This document shows positions 33,893 through 43,527 of a stretch of 64,000 bases of DNA, one piece after another. The notes beneath the pieces were generated by a model that was not told the DNA's origin, ran no database searches, and worked only from the letters and a program-made list of their open reading frames with translations. Within the stretch, counting starts at the first letter, position 1; every line of letters starts with the position of its first letter. Location of the stretch: positions 1-64,000 of the forward strand of contig NZ_QVML01000015.1 in the NCBI RefSeq assembly GCF_010501015.1. Reading direction: 5' to 3'. A program made the position numbers and the translations under genes. The stretch is from Bacteroides sp. 214 (GTDB taxonomy: Bacteria > Bacteroidota > Bacteroidia > Bacteroidales > Bacteroidaceae).

Positions 33893-35059
33893 TTACTCGT
33901 CATCCCAATCCTCTTCGTATTCGTAGTCAAAGTCTTCTTCATCCTCGTCCTCGTCTACGTATTCATAGGCAATGTCTTCGCCCTCGCCTTGTGCCAATAG
34001 TTCATCTTTCAAACGAGTTACATCTTTAGGACGATGCACAATAGCAGACGCTTCTATCTTGTTGCTTTCCTTGTTGAGTTCTTCCCATAGGATATCTTTC
34101 AATGCAGTAAGCCCAAACCCTGTTACAGATGAAATAAATATATGCGGAATAGCTTCGGGAAGTGTAATTTCTATCTCGTCCATGAGCTCTTGGTCGAGCA
34201 TATCACTCTTGGTTATAGCGAGTACACGTTGCTTATCGAGCATTTCGGGATTAAAAGAGCGCAATTCATGAAGCAATATTTCGTACTCTTTCCGAATGTC
34301 ATCACTATCGGCAGGAATCATAAAGAGCAGCAACGAGTTACGCTCAATATGCCGCAAAAAGCGTAGCCCCAAGCCTCTACCTTCGCTGGCACCTTCTATA
34401 ATTCCGGGTATATCTGCCATTACGAATGACTTTCCGTCACGATAGGAAACAATACCCAGATTGGGTTCTAGTGTTGTAAACGGATAATCGGCTATCTTTG
34501 GTTTTGCTGCAGATACGGAAGACAACAAAGTAGATTTCCCTGCATTAGGAAACCCCACAAGACCTACATCGGCAAGCAGCTTTAATTCCAAAATAACAGT
34601 CATCTCCTGCATCGGTTCACCGGGCTGTGCAAAACGTGGCGCCTGTCGTGTTGCCGTACGGAAGTTCCAGTTCCCTAATCCACCACGACCTCCTTTGAGC
34701 AAGATTACCTCTTGTTCGTGTTCGGTTACATCGCATAGGTAATCGCCTGTTTCGGCATTATAGACAACAGTTCCGCAGGGAACTTCAATTATTTTATCGG
34801 CTCCGTCTTTTCCTGAACTACGGCTACTGCTTCCCGACTCTCCTTGGCCTGCAAGCGCATGGCGTTCATACCGCAAGTGGAGCAACGTCCAGTAATTGCG
34901 ATTGCCACGTAGAATAATATGACCTCCTCTACCGCCATCGCCACCATCGGGTCCTCCTTTAGCAACATACTTCTCACGCCGCATGTGTGTAGATCCTCTA
35001 CCTCCCTTACCCGAGCGGCAGTATATCTTTACATAATCAACAAAATTCGATTCAGCCAT
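33893..35059 (-). CDS. obgE: GTPase Obg/CgtA
   Basis: The 388-residue protein has the Obg glycine-rich domain ([37 protein letters not shown]), then the G domain with P-loop [11 protein letters not shown] near residue 165, DIPG, and TKSDML. Obg binds the large ribosomal subunit and controls growth and stress. The C-terminal 30 residues are highly acidic (about half Asp/Glu), typical of Bacteroidota forms. It is the last gene of an hpt-adk-obgE operon. Confidence 0.95.
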   Translation of the reverse strand: MAESNFVDYVKIYCRSGKGGRGSTHMRREKYVAKGGPDGGDGGRGGHIILRGNRNYWTLLHLRYERHALAGQGESGSSSRSSGKDGADKIIEVPCGTVVYNAETGDYLCDVTEHEQEVILLKGGRGGLGNWNFRTATRQAPRFAQPGEPMQEMTVILELKLLADVGLVGFPNAGKSTLLSSVSAAKPKIADYPFTTLEPNLGIVSYRDGKSFVMADIPGIIEGASEGRGLGLRFLRHIERNSLLLFMIPADSDDIRKEYEILLHELRSFNPEMLDKQRVLAITKSDMLDQELMDEIEITLPEAIPHIFISSVTGFGLTALKDILWEELNKESNKIEASAIVHRPKDVTRLKDELLAQGEGEDIAYEYVDEDEDEEDFDYEYEEDWDDE

Positions 35060-35068
35060 ATTCTTTTC

Positions 35069-35641
35069 TTATTTCTTTTTCTCAATCACTTCGCATATTT
35101 CATCGGTAATCTTAACCAAATCGCCAGAACCTTCTATATGCTCATATTTACCATTTTTTTTATACCAGTCTATCAACGGACAAGTCTTTTGGTGGTATAC
35201 ATCGAGACGCTTGCGGATTGTCTCTTCGTTATCATCGGCACGTCCCGACTTCTTTCCTCTATTTACCAACCTTTCAATCAGCTCTTCTTCAGGAACATCC
35301 AAGTCCAACATTATCGTAACCTCTTGTCCACGCATGTTCAACATCTCCTTTAATTCTTCTGCTTGCTTAATTGTTCGTGGAAATCCATCGAAGATAACAC
35401 CTCTGCTATCTTTGAGTCCATCCAACACATCAGAGAGGATATCTATCATTAATTCATCAGGAATCAGTTGTCCGAAATCAATAAATTGTTGCGCTGTTTT
35501 TCCTAATTCTGTACCCTTCTTTATTTCTGCGCGCAACACATCGCCTGTTGAGATGTGGTTCAAGCCATATTTCTCGGCCACACGCTCACTTTGCGTTCCC
35601 TTTCCTGACCCGGGAGCGCCAAAAATCACAATGTTAAGCAT
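35069..35641 (-). CDS. adk: Adenylate kinase
   Basis: The 190-residue protein has the P-loop GAPGSGKGTQSER at its start, the NMP-binding GLNHISTGDVLRAE, and VIFDGFPRTIKQAEE; the lid is short, as in the Bacteroidota type without zinc. It balances ATP, ADP and AMP. It precedes obgE by 9 nt and follows hpt by 20 nt. Confidence 0.95.
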   Translation of the reverse strand: MLNIVIFGAPGSGKGTQSERVAEKYGLNHISTGDVLRAEIKKGTELGKTAQQFIDFGQLIPDELMIDILSDVLDGLKDSRGVIFDGFPRTIKQAEELKEMLNMRGQEVTIMLDLDVPEEELIERLVNRGKKSGRADDNEETIRKRLDVYHQKTCPLIDWYKKNGKYEHIEGSGDLVKITDEICEVIEKKK

Positions 35642-35661
35642 TTTACCTTATGTTATATAAA

Positions 35662-36201
35662 TTATTCTTCTACAATCGTATAGATATCGGGGTAGTTTCT
35701 TCCTTGCCCATCGTAATCGAGTCCGTAGCCAACAATAAAGTCGTTAGGGATACTCATAGCCATATAGTCAATTTTCAAATCTACCTGCAACTTATCTGGT
35801 TTAAGAAGCAGAGTGGCTATTTTTATTTCACGTGGGCTTCGGGTACCAAGTGATTCCAATAAGCGTTGCATGGTTAATCCTGTATCTACAATATCTTCTA
35901 CAATAACCAATGTTCTGTCGGTTATATCTTCGTTAACACCCAATATCTCTTTTATGGTTCCTGTTGATGCAAGTCCTTGATAAGAAGCCAATTTCACAAA
36001 CGAAATCTCACAAGGAATTGTTATTTGCTTCATCAAATCCGAGGTAAACATAAATGCGCCATTCAGCACACTGATAAAGAGTGGATTTTTCCCAGCTAAG
36101 TCATGATTGATTTCATTAGCAACGCGGGTTACTTCTTGTTGAATTTTCTCCTTTGGTATAGATATGGAGAAGCGCTTGTCTTTAATCTCAATGAAGCTCA
36201 T
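35662..36201 (-). CDS. hpt: Hypoxanthine phosphoribosyltransferase
   Basis: The 179-residue protein has the PRPP loop VIVEDIVDTGLTMQRL near residue 100 and the base-binding tail DFIVGYGLDYDGQGRNYPDIY. It salvages hypoxanthine and guanine. It starts the hpt-adk-obgE operon. Confidence 0.95.
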   Translation of the reverse strand: MSFIEIKDKRFSISIPKEKIQQEVTRVANEINHDLAGKNPLFISVLNGAFMFTSDLMKQITIPCEISFVKLASYQGLASTGTIKEILGVNEDITDRTLVIVEDIVDTGLTMQRLLESLGTRSPREIKIATLLLKPDKLQVDLKIDYMAMSIPNDFIVGYGLDYDGQGRNYPDIYTIVEE

Positions 36202-36321
36202 AAGTAATGTTTCTTAATAAAAGTGGCGCTAAAATACTGTTTTTATTCCAATCTACCGAATAGTGGTTGATATTTATAAGTAAAAAGTCGAAATAGCTAT
36301 CATTACGTTCTTTTTTACCAC

Positions 36322-37140
36322 TTACCTGATAATCATTTTCTGCGGATCAAATGTTTGACAAACCGGTCCTTTACCATGACCGATAAACACATTATGTCCA
36401 TACATTATTGAGTCGCGAACAAACTCTCGGGCCGCCAAAACTGCCTCCCCCATATTATACTCTAACGCAAGGTAAGTAGCTATAGCTGCCGAAAATGTGC
36501 AAGAAGCTCCATGCGAGTTGTGAGTTTGTATCACAGTATCCTTAAAAACACGTTCATCGCCATTTGGCGTACGAAGTACATCGTAAACAACATCTTCATA
36601 TAAATCACCGCTTTTAATCAATACAGTAATCCGGTTTCTTCGGGCAAATCGTTCAGCCGCTTTACGCATATCTTCAATGTCTTTAATCTGAAGTTCGCAA
36701 AACAATTCAGCTTCCTGCCTATTAATAATGAGCAGACTCGTGTAAGGCAACATCTCTTTACGAATGATGCTCATATTCTTATTAAGAATAAGCCTTATAC
36801 CTTCATCTGAAAGCATTACAGGATCATAGACCACATATTTAGGATGGTATTTTCTGAGACAATCGCCTACTGTTTGTATCGTTTCTATATCATTCAGCAA
36901 CCCTACCTTTACAATGTCCGGAATAATATCTTCCATAACCGTTTCTATCTGCTTCCTGATTGTTTCCTGAGGTATAGGGAATAGCGATTTCAGACCTGTA
37001 GTATTCCCTATTGTTAAAGCCGTAATGGCCGATGCCGCATAAGCCCCTAACGCTGATATGGTTTTAATATCTGCCTGTGCACCATTTCCACCGATGCAAT
37101 CAGATCCTGCAATAGTAAATACAATGGGATATCGTTTCAT
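36322..37140 (-). CDS. thiD: Hydroxymethylpyrimidine/phosphomethylpyrimidine kinase (ThiD-like)
   Basis: The 272-residue protein is a ribokinase-fold kinase with AGSDCIGGNGAQADIKT at the substrate site and VKVGLL, DPVMLS and THNSHGASCTFSAA at the active site. ThiD members usually have HGTGCT here; the GASC variant means a pyridoxal-type kinase is a possible alternative. There is no thiamine operon around it. The start is taken at 37140 (MKRYPIVFTIAGSD), and TATATTTG at 37166-37173 (minus) precedes it. Confidence 0.75.
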   Translation of the reverse strand: MKRYPIVFTIAGSDCIGGNGAQADIKTISALGAYAASAITALTIGNTTGLKSLFPIPQETIRKQIETVMEDIIPDIVKVGLLNDIETIQTVGDCLRKYHPKYVVYDPVMLSDEGIRLILNKNMSIIRKEMLPYTSLLIINRQEAELFCELQIKDIEDMRKAAERFARRNRITVLIKSGDLYEDVVYDVLRTPNGDERVFKDTVIQTHNSHGASCTFSAAIATYLALEYNMGEAVLAAREFVRDSIMYGHNVFIGHGKGPVCQTFDPQKMIIR

Positions 37141-37355
37141 AATTATCAGGTATAATTTATAGATACAAATATAGTGAGAAAAACAAACTTTGTAAAACAA
37201 CATACGGTATTAAAGCATCATCTTCATTTTTTCAATAATTTCGTTCGGTTTCTTAACAGAAATGAAACCTTTACAGAATTTTAGTGTTGCATAAAGGGTG
37301 CTTATCTCAATATAATTTAAGGTTGATGTATTGCTACTAAAACCATGGTTTTGTG

Positions 37356-37363
37356 TATTTTTG
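37356..37363 (+). promoter_or_regulatory. -7 box of nnr
   Basis: TATTTTTG, 18 nt before ATG 37382. Confidence 0.5.
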
Positions 37364-37381
37364 CTATCTAAATATTATTTT

Positions 37382-38896
37382 ATGAAAATATTCCAAGCAG
37401 AAACCATCAAAGAACTTGATGCGTACACCATTGAGCACGAACCTATCTCATCAATAGATTTAATGGAGCGCGCTGCTCACGAACTCACAAACGCAATTGT
37501 CTGTAAATGGCCGGCAAAGACACCTGTTGTAATCTTTGCCGGGCCGGGCAACAACGGTGGCGACGCACTTGCGATAGCTAGGTTGCTCTCAGAAAAAGGA
37601 TATCAAATAGAGGTATTTCTTTTTAATCCTAAAGGGAAACTATCACCCGATTGTCAATTCAACAAAGAATTAGTCGAAACACTCCCCGAGATAACTTTCA
37701 GCGAAGTTAGCAGCCAATTTGTGCCACCCAAACTAACCCTAGAGCATCTCGTTGTCGATGGATTATTCGGAACAGGAATAAAAGAGCCCTTAAGTGGTGG
37801 TTTTGCAGCCGTAGTAAAGTATATAAATGCCTCCGAAGCTACAGTTGTTGCTATTGATATGCCTTCGGGACTTATGGGAGAAGATAATTCCGAGAACAAT
37901 CACAGTGCCATTATTCATGCTGACTACACTTTTAGCTTGCAACTTCCAAAGTTATCCTTTCTCTTTGCCGAAAACTTTGAGTTTGTAGGAAAATGGCTAT
38001 TGCTTGATATTGGCATCAGTCGCCAAGCCATCGAAGAGATGGAAACTCCTTTTAGCATGGTAGAGGAGCAGGATATTCGTCCATTGATAAAATCCAGAAA
38101 AAAATTCGCACACAAAGGAAACTTCGGACACGGATATTTAGTAGCAGGAGCAGAAGGCATGGCAGGAGCTTCTATTTTGGCAGCGAAAGCTTGTTTGCGC
38201 TCGGGAATTGGATTACTTACGATACACACACCGGCATGCAACAATACCATTTTGCAAACAAGTGTTCCTGAAGCAATGACCGAATTGGATATTCATAAGA
38301 CCTGTTTCGCCTACCCGGCAGAGGCCGACAACTTTGATGCAATAGGCATAGGACCAGGATTGGGACAATCTCCCGAAACAGAAGTCGCTGTGCTTGATTT
38401 TATTAAGAGCACTCAAACGCCAATGGTTATTGATGCCGATGCTTTAAACATCCTGGCAAATAACAAACAGCTTTTAGGTAATATTCCCGTCAACTCTATA
38501 CTTACACCGCACCCCAAAGAATTGGAACGGTTAGTTGGTAAATGCCAAAACTCCTACGAACGATTGTATAAAGCGTGCCAACTGGCACACCTGTGCAATG
38601 TACACATTATCTTGAAAGGAGCTTACTCTGTTACAATAACACCCGATGGCGATTGCTACTTCAACCCCACGGGCAACGCCGGTATGGCTACCGGAGGAAG
38701 TGGAGATGTACTGACCGGCATTGTGCTTGCACTACTTGCGCAAGGATACGAAACCGAAAGTGCTGCAAAAATCGCAACGTTTGTACATGGAATGGCAGGC
38801 GACTTGGCAAAGCAAAAATATGGAATGATTGCTATGACTGCTTCTGACATTATCGAGTTCCTTCCCACAGCATGGGGGCATATCAGTAGTATGTAA
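37382..38896 (+). CDS. nnr: Bifunctional NAD(P)H-hydrate epimerase/dehydratase
   Basis: The 504-residue protein joins the epimerase (residues 1-215; VIFAGPGNNGGDALAIARLL near residue 48) to an ADP-dependent dehydratase (about 225-504; GHGYLVAGAEGMAGASILAA, ILTPHPKELERL, GNAGMATGGSGDVLTGI). It repairs hydrated NADH and NADPH. An in-frame ATG at 37331 would precede the -7 box, so 37382 is preferred. Confidence 0.95.
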   Translation: MKIFQAETIKELDAYTIEHEPISSIDLMERAAHELTNAIVCKWPAKTPVVIFAGPGNNGGDALAIARLLSEKGYQIEVFLFNPKGKLSPDCQFNKELVETLPEITFSEVSSQFVPPKLTLEHLVVDGLFGTGIKEPLSGGFAAVVKYINASEATVVAIDMPSGLMGEDNSENNHSAIIHADYTFSLQLPKLSFLFAENFEFVGKWLLLDIGISRQAIEEMETPFSMVEEQDIRPLIKSRKKFAHKGNFGHGYLVAGAEGMAGASILAAKACLRSGIGLLTIHTPACNNTILQTSVPEAMTELDIHKTCFAYPAEADNFDAIGIGPGLGQSPETEVAVLDFIKSTQTPMVIDADALNILANNKQLLGNIPVNSILTPHPKELERLVGKCQNSYERLYKACQLAHLCNVHIILKGAYSVTITPDGDCYFNPTGNAGMATGGSGDVLTGIVLALLAQGYETESAAKIATFVHGMAGDLAKQKYGMIAMTASDIIEFLPTAWGHISSM

Positions 38897-38952
38897 AAAC
38901 CTTTGTTTGCCTTTTTTCACGTCGAGAATTGGGGAGAGTCAAATAACTTCCT

Positions 38953-38960
38953 TAAATTTG
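38953..38960 (+). promoter_or_regulatory. -7 box of the DUF4831 gene
   Basis: TAAATTTG, 27 nt before the ATG; an imperfect TTG lies 21 nt upstream of it. Confidence 0.5.
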
Positions 38961-38987
38961 TTGTTTATCTAACATAAACTGTATGAA

Positions 38988-40055
38988 ATGAGAAGATTCA
39001 TCGTATTGTTAAGCATTCTATCCGCAACCAGCACTTTTGCACAAACCGAAGTGGTGCAGGGAGTAACTCGGGGTAAAGACTACGGGATAGTATATGCTTT
39101 GCCAAAAACAGAAATACTTGTTGAAGTAAAAGCCAATAAAATTACTTATACACCCGGAGAGTTTAGCAAATATGCAGATCGCTACTTACGATTAACAGAT
39201 GTTTCGGGAGAGCCGGAGACATATTGGGAACTGACTAGTGTGAAAGCTACCACTACAGGTATACCTAACAACCAACAGACATACTTCATCAAATTAAAAG
39301 ATAAAACAGTAGCACCATTGGTAGAACTCACACCCGATGGATTATTAAAATCTATAAACGTTCCGTTTACTAAAGAGAAAGTGGTCGAAGAGAAAGAAAC
39401 AGCGACTCCTGTTGCAAAAAGAATAGACCCACGAGACTTTCTTACCGAAGAAATTCTAATGGCGAACTCTACAGCAAAAATGGCAGAACTGACTTCTAAG
39501 GAAATTTACGGTATTCGCGAAAGCCGTAACGCACTATTGCGCGGACAAGCAGACTTTATGCCGACAGACGGCACACAACTCAAAATCATGCTTGATAACT
39601 TAGATGCACAAGAGCGTGCCATGATTGAACTCTTCTCGGGAACTAGGAACAAAGAAGAGCGAACTTTCATCATTCGCATAAATCCAGGAAAAGAACTAGA
39701 GAAGGAGGTTATCTTCCGTTTTTCTAAGAAATTAGGCATTGTAGCCAACAGCGATTTAGCGGGCGAACCCATCTATTTGACATTAAAAGACCTCAAAACG
39801 CTTCCTGAAACAAATGAAGCTGAAGATGATAAAAAGAAAAAAGAGCTTGATGGAGTAGCCTATAATGTTCCGGGCAAGGCCAGACTAACCATTGCCAATG
39901 CCAATCGTAAAGAAGTATTCTTTGATGAAGATATTTTGGTAACCCAGTTTGGTGTTGTAGAATATTTAGCCTCTGCCCTATTCAATAAAAAAACAACTAC
40001 AAGTGTAGTATTTAATCCCACAACAGGGGGTATAATAAAGGTGGAAAGAGAGTAA
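38988..40055 (+). CDS. DUF4831 family exported protein
   Basis: The 355-residue protein has a signal peptide (MRRFIVLLSILSATSTFAQ) and a beta-rich body (GVTRGKDYGIVYALPKTEILVEV, YADRYLRL) seen in DUF4831, a Bacteroidales family of unknown function. It has no lipobox and is probably periplasmic. Its stop codon lies inside the terminator hairpin at 40040-40072. Confidence 0.65.
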   Translation: MRRFIVLLSILSATSTFAQTEVVQGVTRGKDYGIVYALPKTEILVEVKANKITYTPGEFSKYADRYLRLTDVSGEPETYWELTSVKATTTGIPNNQQTYFIKLKDKTVAPLVELTPDGLLKSINVPFTKEKVVEEKETATPVAKRIDPRDFLTEEILMANSTAKMAELTSKEIYGIRESRNALLRGQADFMPTDGTQLKIMLDNLDAQERAMIELFSGTRNKEERTFIIRINPGKELEKEVIFRFSKKLGIVANSDLAGEPIYLTLKDLKTLPETNEAEDDKKKKELDGVAYNVPGKARLTIANANRKEVFFDEDILVTQFGVVEYLASALFNKKTTTSVVFNPTTGGIIKVERE

Positions 40056-40072
40056 TTCTTTCCACCTTTATT
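40040..40072. terminator. Bidirectional terminator overlapping the DUF4831 stop
   Basis: GGTGGAAAGA (40040-40049) pairs with TCTTTCCACC (40057-40066), with a T-rich run after and an A-rich run before. The TAA stop (40053-40055) is in the loop. It can also serve the convergent PqqD-like gene. Confidence 0.85.
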
Positions 40073-40092
40073 ATATATAGCGTATGGTTTTC

Positions 40093-40431
40093 TTAAATCA
40101 GATATTTGATTAATCCATCTTTGCGTAACTGTGTAATGTAGGTTATAACGCGGTTCTCATAATCCGTTTCATTACCAAAATGCGTAGCCAGTTCATTTAT
40201 AATTTCTCGCACAGTTCGTTTTCCGTCAATAAACTCCCACACCGCTGTTCCATGTTCTTCAAGTGTTACCCGCACGTATGGTGAAACTCTCTTAGGCATA
40301 AGATATTTCTGCATCCACGAATTTCGGAAACGCGGTAATGCCAACACGGTTAATCCTTCATCGTTTTTCTCCGTAAGGATATATTCAATACGAGTTGGCA
40401 TTACATCAAGAATATTAACCTTTGCTCTCAC
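40093..40431 (-). CDS. PqqD family protein
   Basis: The 112-residue protein carries a PqqD-like winged helix (RVTLEEHGTAVWEFIDGKRTVREIINELATHF). PqqD-type domains present peptides to radical SAM enzymes, but no such enzyme or peptide gene is next to it. It follows the MFS gene by 10 nt and probably is co-transcribed, so the role may be different. Confidence 0.75.
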   Translation of the reverse strand: MRAKVNILDVMPTRIEYILTEKNDEGLTVLALPRFRNSWMQKYLMPKRVSPYVRVTLEEHGTAVWEFIDGKRTVREIINELATHFGNETDYENRVITYITQLRKDGLIKYLI

Positions 40432-40441
40432 CGCGAATTTG

Positions 40442-41800
40442 TTATTTTTTTATATTAGCCTGTTGCAAGCCATAGCCCTTCTTCTTATCTTCTGCCTTCA
40501 GCCATAATGCAAACACACATGCCAAAGAGCTAAAACACACGGACACCAACATAGGCACCGTATAGTTGTATGCTATCGTTCCATCAGGAAGCACAGTTTG
40601 CGTAAACCTATCAACAGTCCAACCAATAAGAATAGGTACAAGCGCCAAACCTATATTTTGCACATAGAAAACAAGCGAGTAAGCTGTACCCAATAATTGA
40701 AGAGGAACGATTTTAGGCAAAGAGGGCCACATAGCAGATGGAACCAGTGAGAACGCAACACCAAGCACAAGCATATTGATTGTTGCAAACCACCACACAT
40801 TCAGAAATGGCATTGCGAACATCAAATGTACCAACACTAACATAAACGAACCAATTATCATCAAAGAAGCGCCCTTACCTATACGATCATAAATAGTACC
40901 GAAAAGCGGAGTTAGGAAAATAGTTCCGATAGGTAGTAAACTTGGAATAAAGCCTGCCAATTCGGGTTCTACTCCATATTTGTAAATCATCATGCGTACC
41001 GCAAATTTCAAAAAGGGAAACACACTGGAATAAAACAGGACACAAAGAATGGCAATCAGCCAAAATCCCTTATTGGTCAGCACCAGTTTTACATCCGAGA
41101 ACTTAAAACTTTCTTCTTCATCATTTATTGCTGCAGCAGACTCATCGAGTTTCTTATCCATTGTACAATAAAGAAAGTAAGCAATTGCACCAATACACAA
41201 CACGACTAATCCTAACAACAAAGGAGCGGCGATAAATTCATTGAAGTGACGTGCCAATGGAAGTGCAAAGCTAAGAGCCATAGCTGTACCCAAACGAGCA
41301 ACAGCAAGTTGCAATCCCATAGCTAAAGCCAACTCATGCCCTGTAAACCACTTCACTATAACTTTAGAAACAGTAATACCGGCAATCTCGGCACCCACGC
41401 CAAAGGTAGCAAAACCAATGATAGCCACCACTACCTGCGAGTTCATACCGAACAGTACTCCACCTAAAGGAAAGAAAGGAGAAATAGCGTAAAACTTAAT
41501 AGAAGCCCCAGCTATCATTATCAGACAAGCCATTTTACCGGTAAAGCGCACCCCTTTCTTATCGAGGATAAGCCCACCTATAATCAACATTAACAGAAAT
41601 ACGTTAAAGTAGCTATATGCGCCCGACAGGAAGCCGTACTCTGTACTGGTCCAGTTTAGTTCATTTACCAACAAATCCTCCAATGGCGCCATGCAATCAG
41701 AAAGGAAGTAGGCGCACATCATGGTTAAGGAAACAACTGCCAATGCCGTCCAGCGTGCAGCTTTCGAATCACTTAGCTTTTTTCTAACAATTTCTGTCAT
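40442..41800 (-). CDS. Major facilitator superfamily transporter
   Basis: The 452-residue protein has about 12 membrane helices in two halves and MFS-type loops (DKKGVRF, YDRIGKGASL). A cytoplasmic loop near residue 215-235 is acidic. The substrate is unknown. It is followed by the PqqD-like gene. Confidence 0.85.
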   Translation of the reverse strand: MTEIVRKKLSDSKAARWTALAVVSLTMMCAYFLSDCMAPLEDLLVNELNWTSTEYGFLSGAYSYFNVFLLMLIIGGLILDKKGVRFTGKMACLIMIAGASIKFYAISPFFPLGGVLFGMNSQVVVAIIGFATFGVGAEIAGITVSKVIVKWFTGHELALAMGLQLAVARLGTAMALSFALPLARHFNEFIAAPLLLGLVVLCIGAIAYFLYCTMDKKLDESAAAINDEEESFKFSDVKLVLTNKGFWLIAILCVLFYSSVFPFLKFAVRMMIYKYGVEPELAGFIPSLLPIGTIFLTPLFGTIYDRIGKGASLMIIGSFMLVLVHLMFAMPFLNVWWFATINMLVLGVAFSLVPSAMWPSLPKIVPLQLLGTAYSLVFYVQNIGLALVPILIGWTVDRFTQTVLPDGTIAYNYTVPMLVSVCFSSLACVFALWLKAEDKKKGYGLQQANIKK

Positions 41801-41826
41801 TGTGCTTTTCTTTAAAGAGTTTCAAA

Positions 41827-41873
41827 CAAAAAAGCGAGACCATGGTTTCTCTCAACCACAATCTCGCTTTATA
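41827..41873 (-). terminator. Terminator after secG
   Basis: AAAGCGAGA pairs with TCTCGCTTT, with an inner GGTT/AACC stem; on the minus strand the 3' arm runs into TTTTTTG. Confidence 0.85.
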
Positions 41874-41890
41874 ATATCTTTTTTTAATTC

Positions 41891-42250
41891 TTATTGCTCA
41901 CTTGAATCTGTTTCAGCTTCAGAAGTATCTGCTTCAGGAGTTGCAAAGCCCGAAGGGATATCCAACGGATTAGTGCCTTGTTCTTTCTGTGCTTGTTCCA
42001 GAATCACACTTCCATTTTGAGTAGCACTTCTTGGCAATACGTATGCAGTAGCAATACTCATTACTACAATGAATGCAGCCAAACCCCAAGTCGTTTTTTC
42101 AAGGAAGTCGGTAGTTTTACGAACACCCATGATGTTATTCGATGACGAAAAGCCCGAAGCCAATCCACCTCCTTTAGAGTTCTGAATCATCACGATGAAA
42201 CACATCAATACAGCTGCAATAACAATTAAGATAGTTAATAATAAATACAT
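41891..42250 (-). CDS. secG: Protein-export membrane protein SecG
   Basis: The 119-residue protein has two membrane helices (residues 2-22 and 54-72) with the conserved loop IQNSKGGGLASGFSSSN, as in SecG, which speeds translocation through SecYEG. The C-terminal 45 residues are a Pro/Glu/Thr-rich extension typical of Bacteroidota. It is last in the sigma-54 regulator-lptE-TPR-secG operon and ends before a terminator. Confidence 0.9.
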   Translation of the reverse strand: MYLLLTILIVIAAVLMCFIVMIQNSKGGGLASGFSSSNNIMGVRKTTDFLEKTTWGLAAFIVVMSIATAYVLPRSATQNGSVILEQAQKEQGTNPLDIPSGFATPEADTSEAETDSSEQ

Positions 42251-42255
42251 TTTCT

Positions 42256-42999
42256 TTATTTCGAATTAGCGTTAATAATCAATTTCTCCAAAAAACGGAT
42301 TTGGTCTGCAAAGTAAGCATTTTTTTTTGGATATTTCAAACTTAATTTTTTAATAATTTCCAGTGCTTTAGAATATCTTTGTTGCTTGATATAGATTTTA
42401 GCTAATGTCTCAGTAAAATAGCTATCATCTTCATTCACATCCTGATAATCCAGGTTAGGCCCGCTGCCTGCTCCCTCTTCCTCTTCTGTCTGGGGTAAAA
42501 GCTTGATTGTCTCGTTCTCGGTATTTTCCATAAAATCATCAATCAACGCTGTGACACGCGGTTTTTCCGGAGCATCTTGGGGTTCTTCTTTCAAAAGATA
42601 CGCAGTATAGTCCGTAACATAATCCAGTTTTACAGGCAACGAATCTTCTTCGGGTGTAGTAGAAAGAAACGCATCAATCAATGAGAGCGTACGATCAAGA
42701 TTAGGTTCTTCCGCCCAGTCATCAATAACAGAAACTGTTTGTTTCTGCTTGGGGGATAGCTGATATTTATCTCCCTCAATAAGATAGAAGAGTAAGCGCC
42801 GATCGGTAATATAAAGAACTGACTTGCGGAGTTCGCCACCAAAACTTGCGTCGTGCAACAAATAAAGATTCTTCAGATACAACAGCCTGAGCGATTGGCA
42901 ATACGGAAAACGCAAAAGAAGGTTACGAAGCTCGTATAGCGTATCCTTATTCAGGTCTTTTGGATGTTGAATCCACTGCTGTAGGTTGTTCTGAATCAT
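42256..42999 (-). CDS. TPR-containing conserved hypothetical protein
   Basis: The 247-residue protein starts MIQNNLQQWIQHPKDLNKDTLYEL, has a central acidic stretch (about 140-185, rich in Glu), and ends with a TPR-like hairpin (FTETLAKIYIKQQRYSKALEII, LKYPKKNAYFADQIRFLE). It is a conserved member of this operon in Bacteroidales. No signal peptide; probably cytoplasmic. Function unknown. Gaps: 5 nt to secG, 6 nt to lptE. Confidence 0.75.
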   Translation of the reverse strand: MIQNNLQQWIQHPKDLNKDTLYELRNLLLRFPYCQSLRLLYLKNLYLLHDASFGGELRKSVLYITDRRLLFYLIEGDKYQLSPKQKQTVSVIDDWAEEPNLDRTLSLIDAFLSTTPEEDSLPVKLDYVTDYTAYLLKEEPQDAPEKPRVTALIDDFMENTENETIKLLPQTEEEEGAGSGPNLDYQDVNEDDSYFTETLAKIYIKQQRYSKALEIIKKLSLKYPKKNAYFADQIRFLEKLIINANSK

Positions 43000-43005
43000 A
43001 GACTG

Positions 43006-43527
43006 TTACCAGTTGGCTACGGTTGCGTTAAAGATTTGATCATTGATTTCTTTTATCATTTCTTGAATCAATCCATCTTGCACATTAGTCAACAATTCTC
43101 TTGAATCGTAAGTGCGATAAGCAGAAAACTGCTGTTCGAGGTCTTCGTCGTGATTGGTATTATTTATATAGCGCACGTTTATCGTAATAGTCAGACGGGT
43201 ACTGGATGAATATCCATCGGCCGCTACTGCCTCATTGGTTTGGGTATACCCGGTAATTTCTCCTTCCAGTTCAAGATCGGCATTGGTATTCACAAGTTGT
43301 AAACGTGTTTGCCTCACAAAAAGATCTTTCAACTCTTGATTGAAGGTAGTACCCAATGGCGCATATACATAATCGGACGTAATGGGAAATTCGGCTATTG
43401 ATATGGTCTTTATTTTTGTATAATCAATCTTACCCCCTGTGAATCCATAGGACACACTACAACTCACTATAACAAGCAGCGATAATGAGAGTAAGAGAAT
43501 CTCCATCGTTTTTTTACTCCAAATCAT
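43006..43527 (-). CDS. lptE: LPS-assembly lipoprotein LptE-like
   Basis: The 173-residue protein is a lipoprotein (SLLVIVSC) with YGFTGGKIDYTKIKTISIAEF and an LptE-type fold (RLQLVNTNADLELEGEITGYTQ). LptE plugs the LptD barrel that inserts LPS in the outer membrane. I keep the start at 43527: the basic MIWSKK precedes the hydrophobic core, whereas the ATG at 43506 would leave no positive n-region. It overlaps the regulator gene by 14 nt. Confidence 0.75.
   Translation of the reverse strand: MIWSKKTMEILLLSLSLLVIVSCSVSYGFTGGKIDYTKIKTISIAEFPITSDYVYAPLGTTFNQELKDLFVRQTRLQLVNTNADLELEGEITGYTQTNEAVAADGYSSSTRLTITINVRYINNTNHDEDLEQQFSAYRTYDSRELLTNVQDGLIQEMIKEINDQIFNATVANW

Noticed and set aside
36322..37140. 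TPP riboswitch upstream of the thiD-like gene
   Set aside because: No THI-box core (CTGAGA, ACCTGA) was found in the short upstream region.
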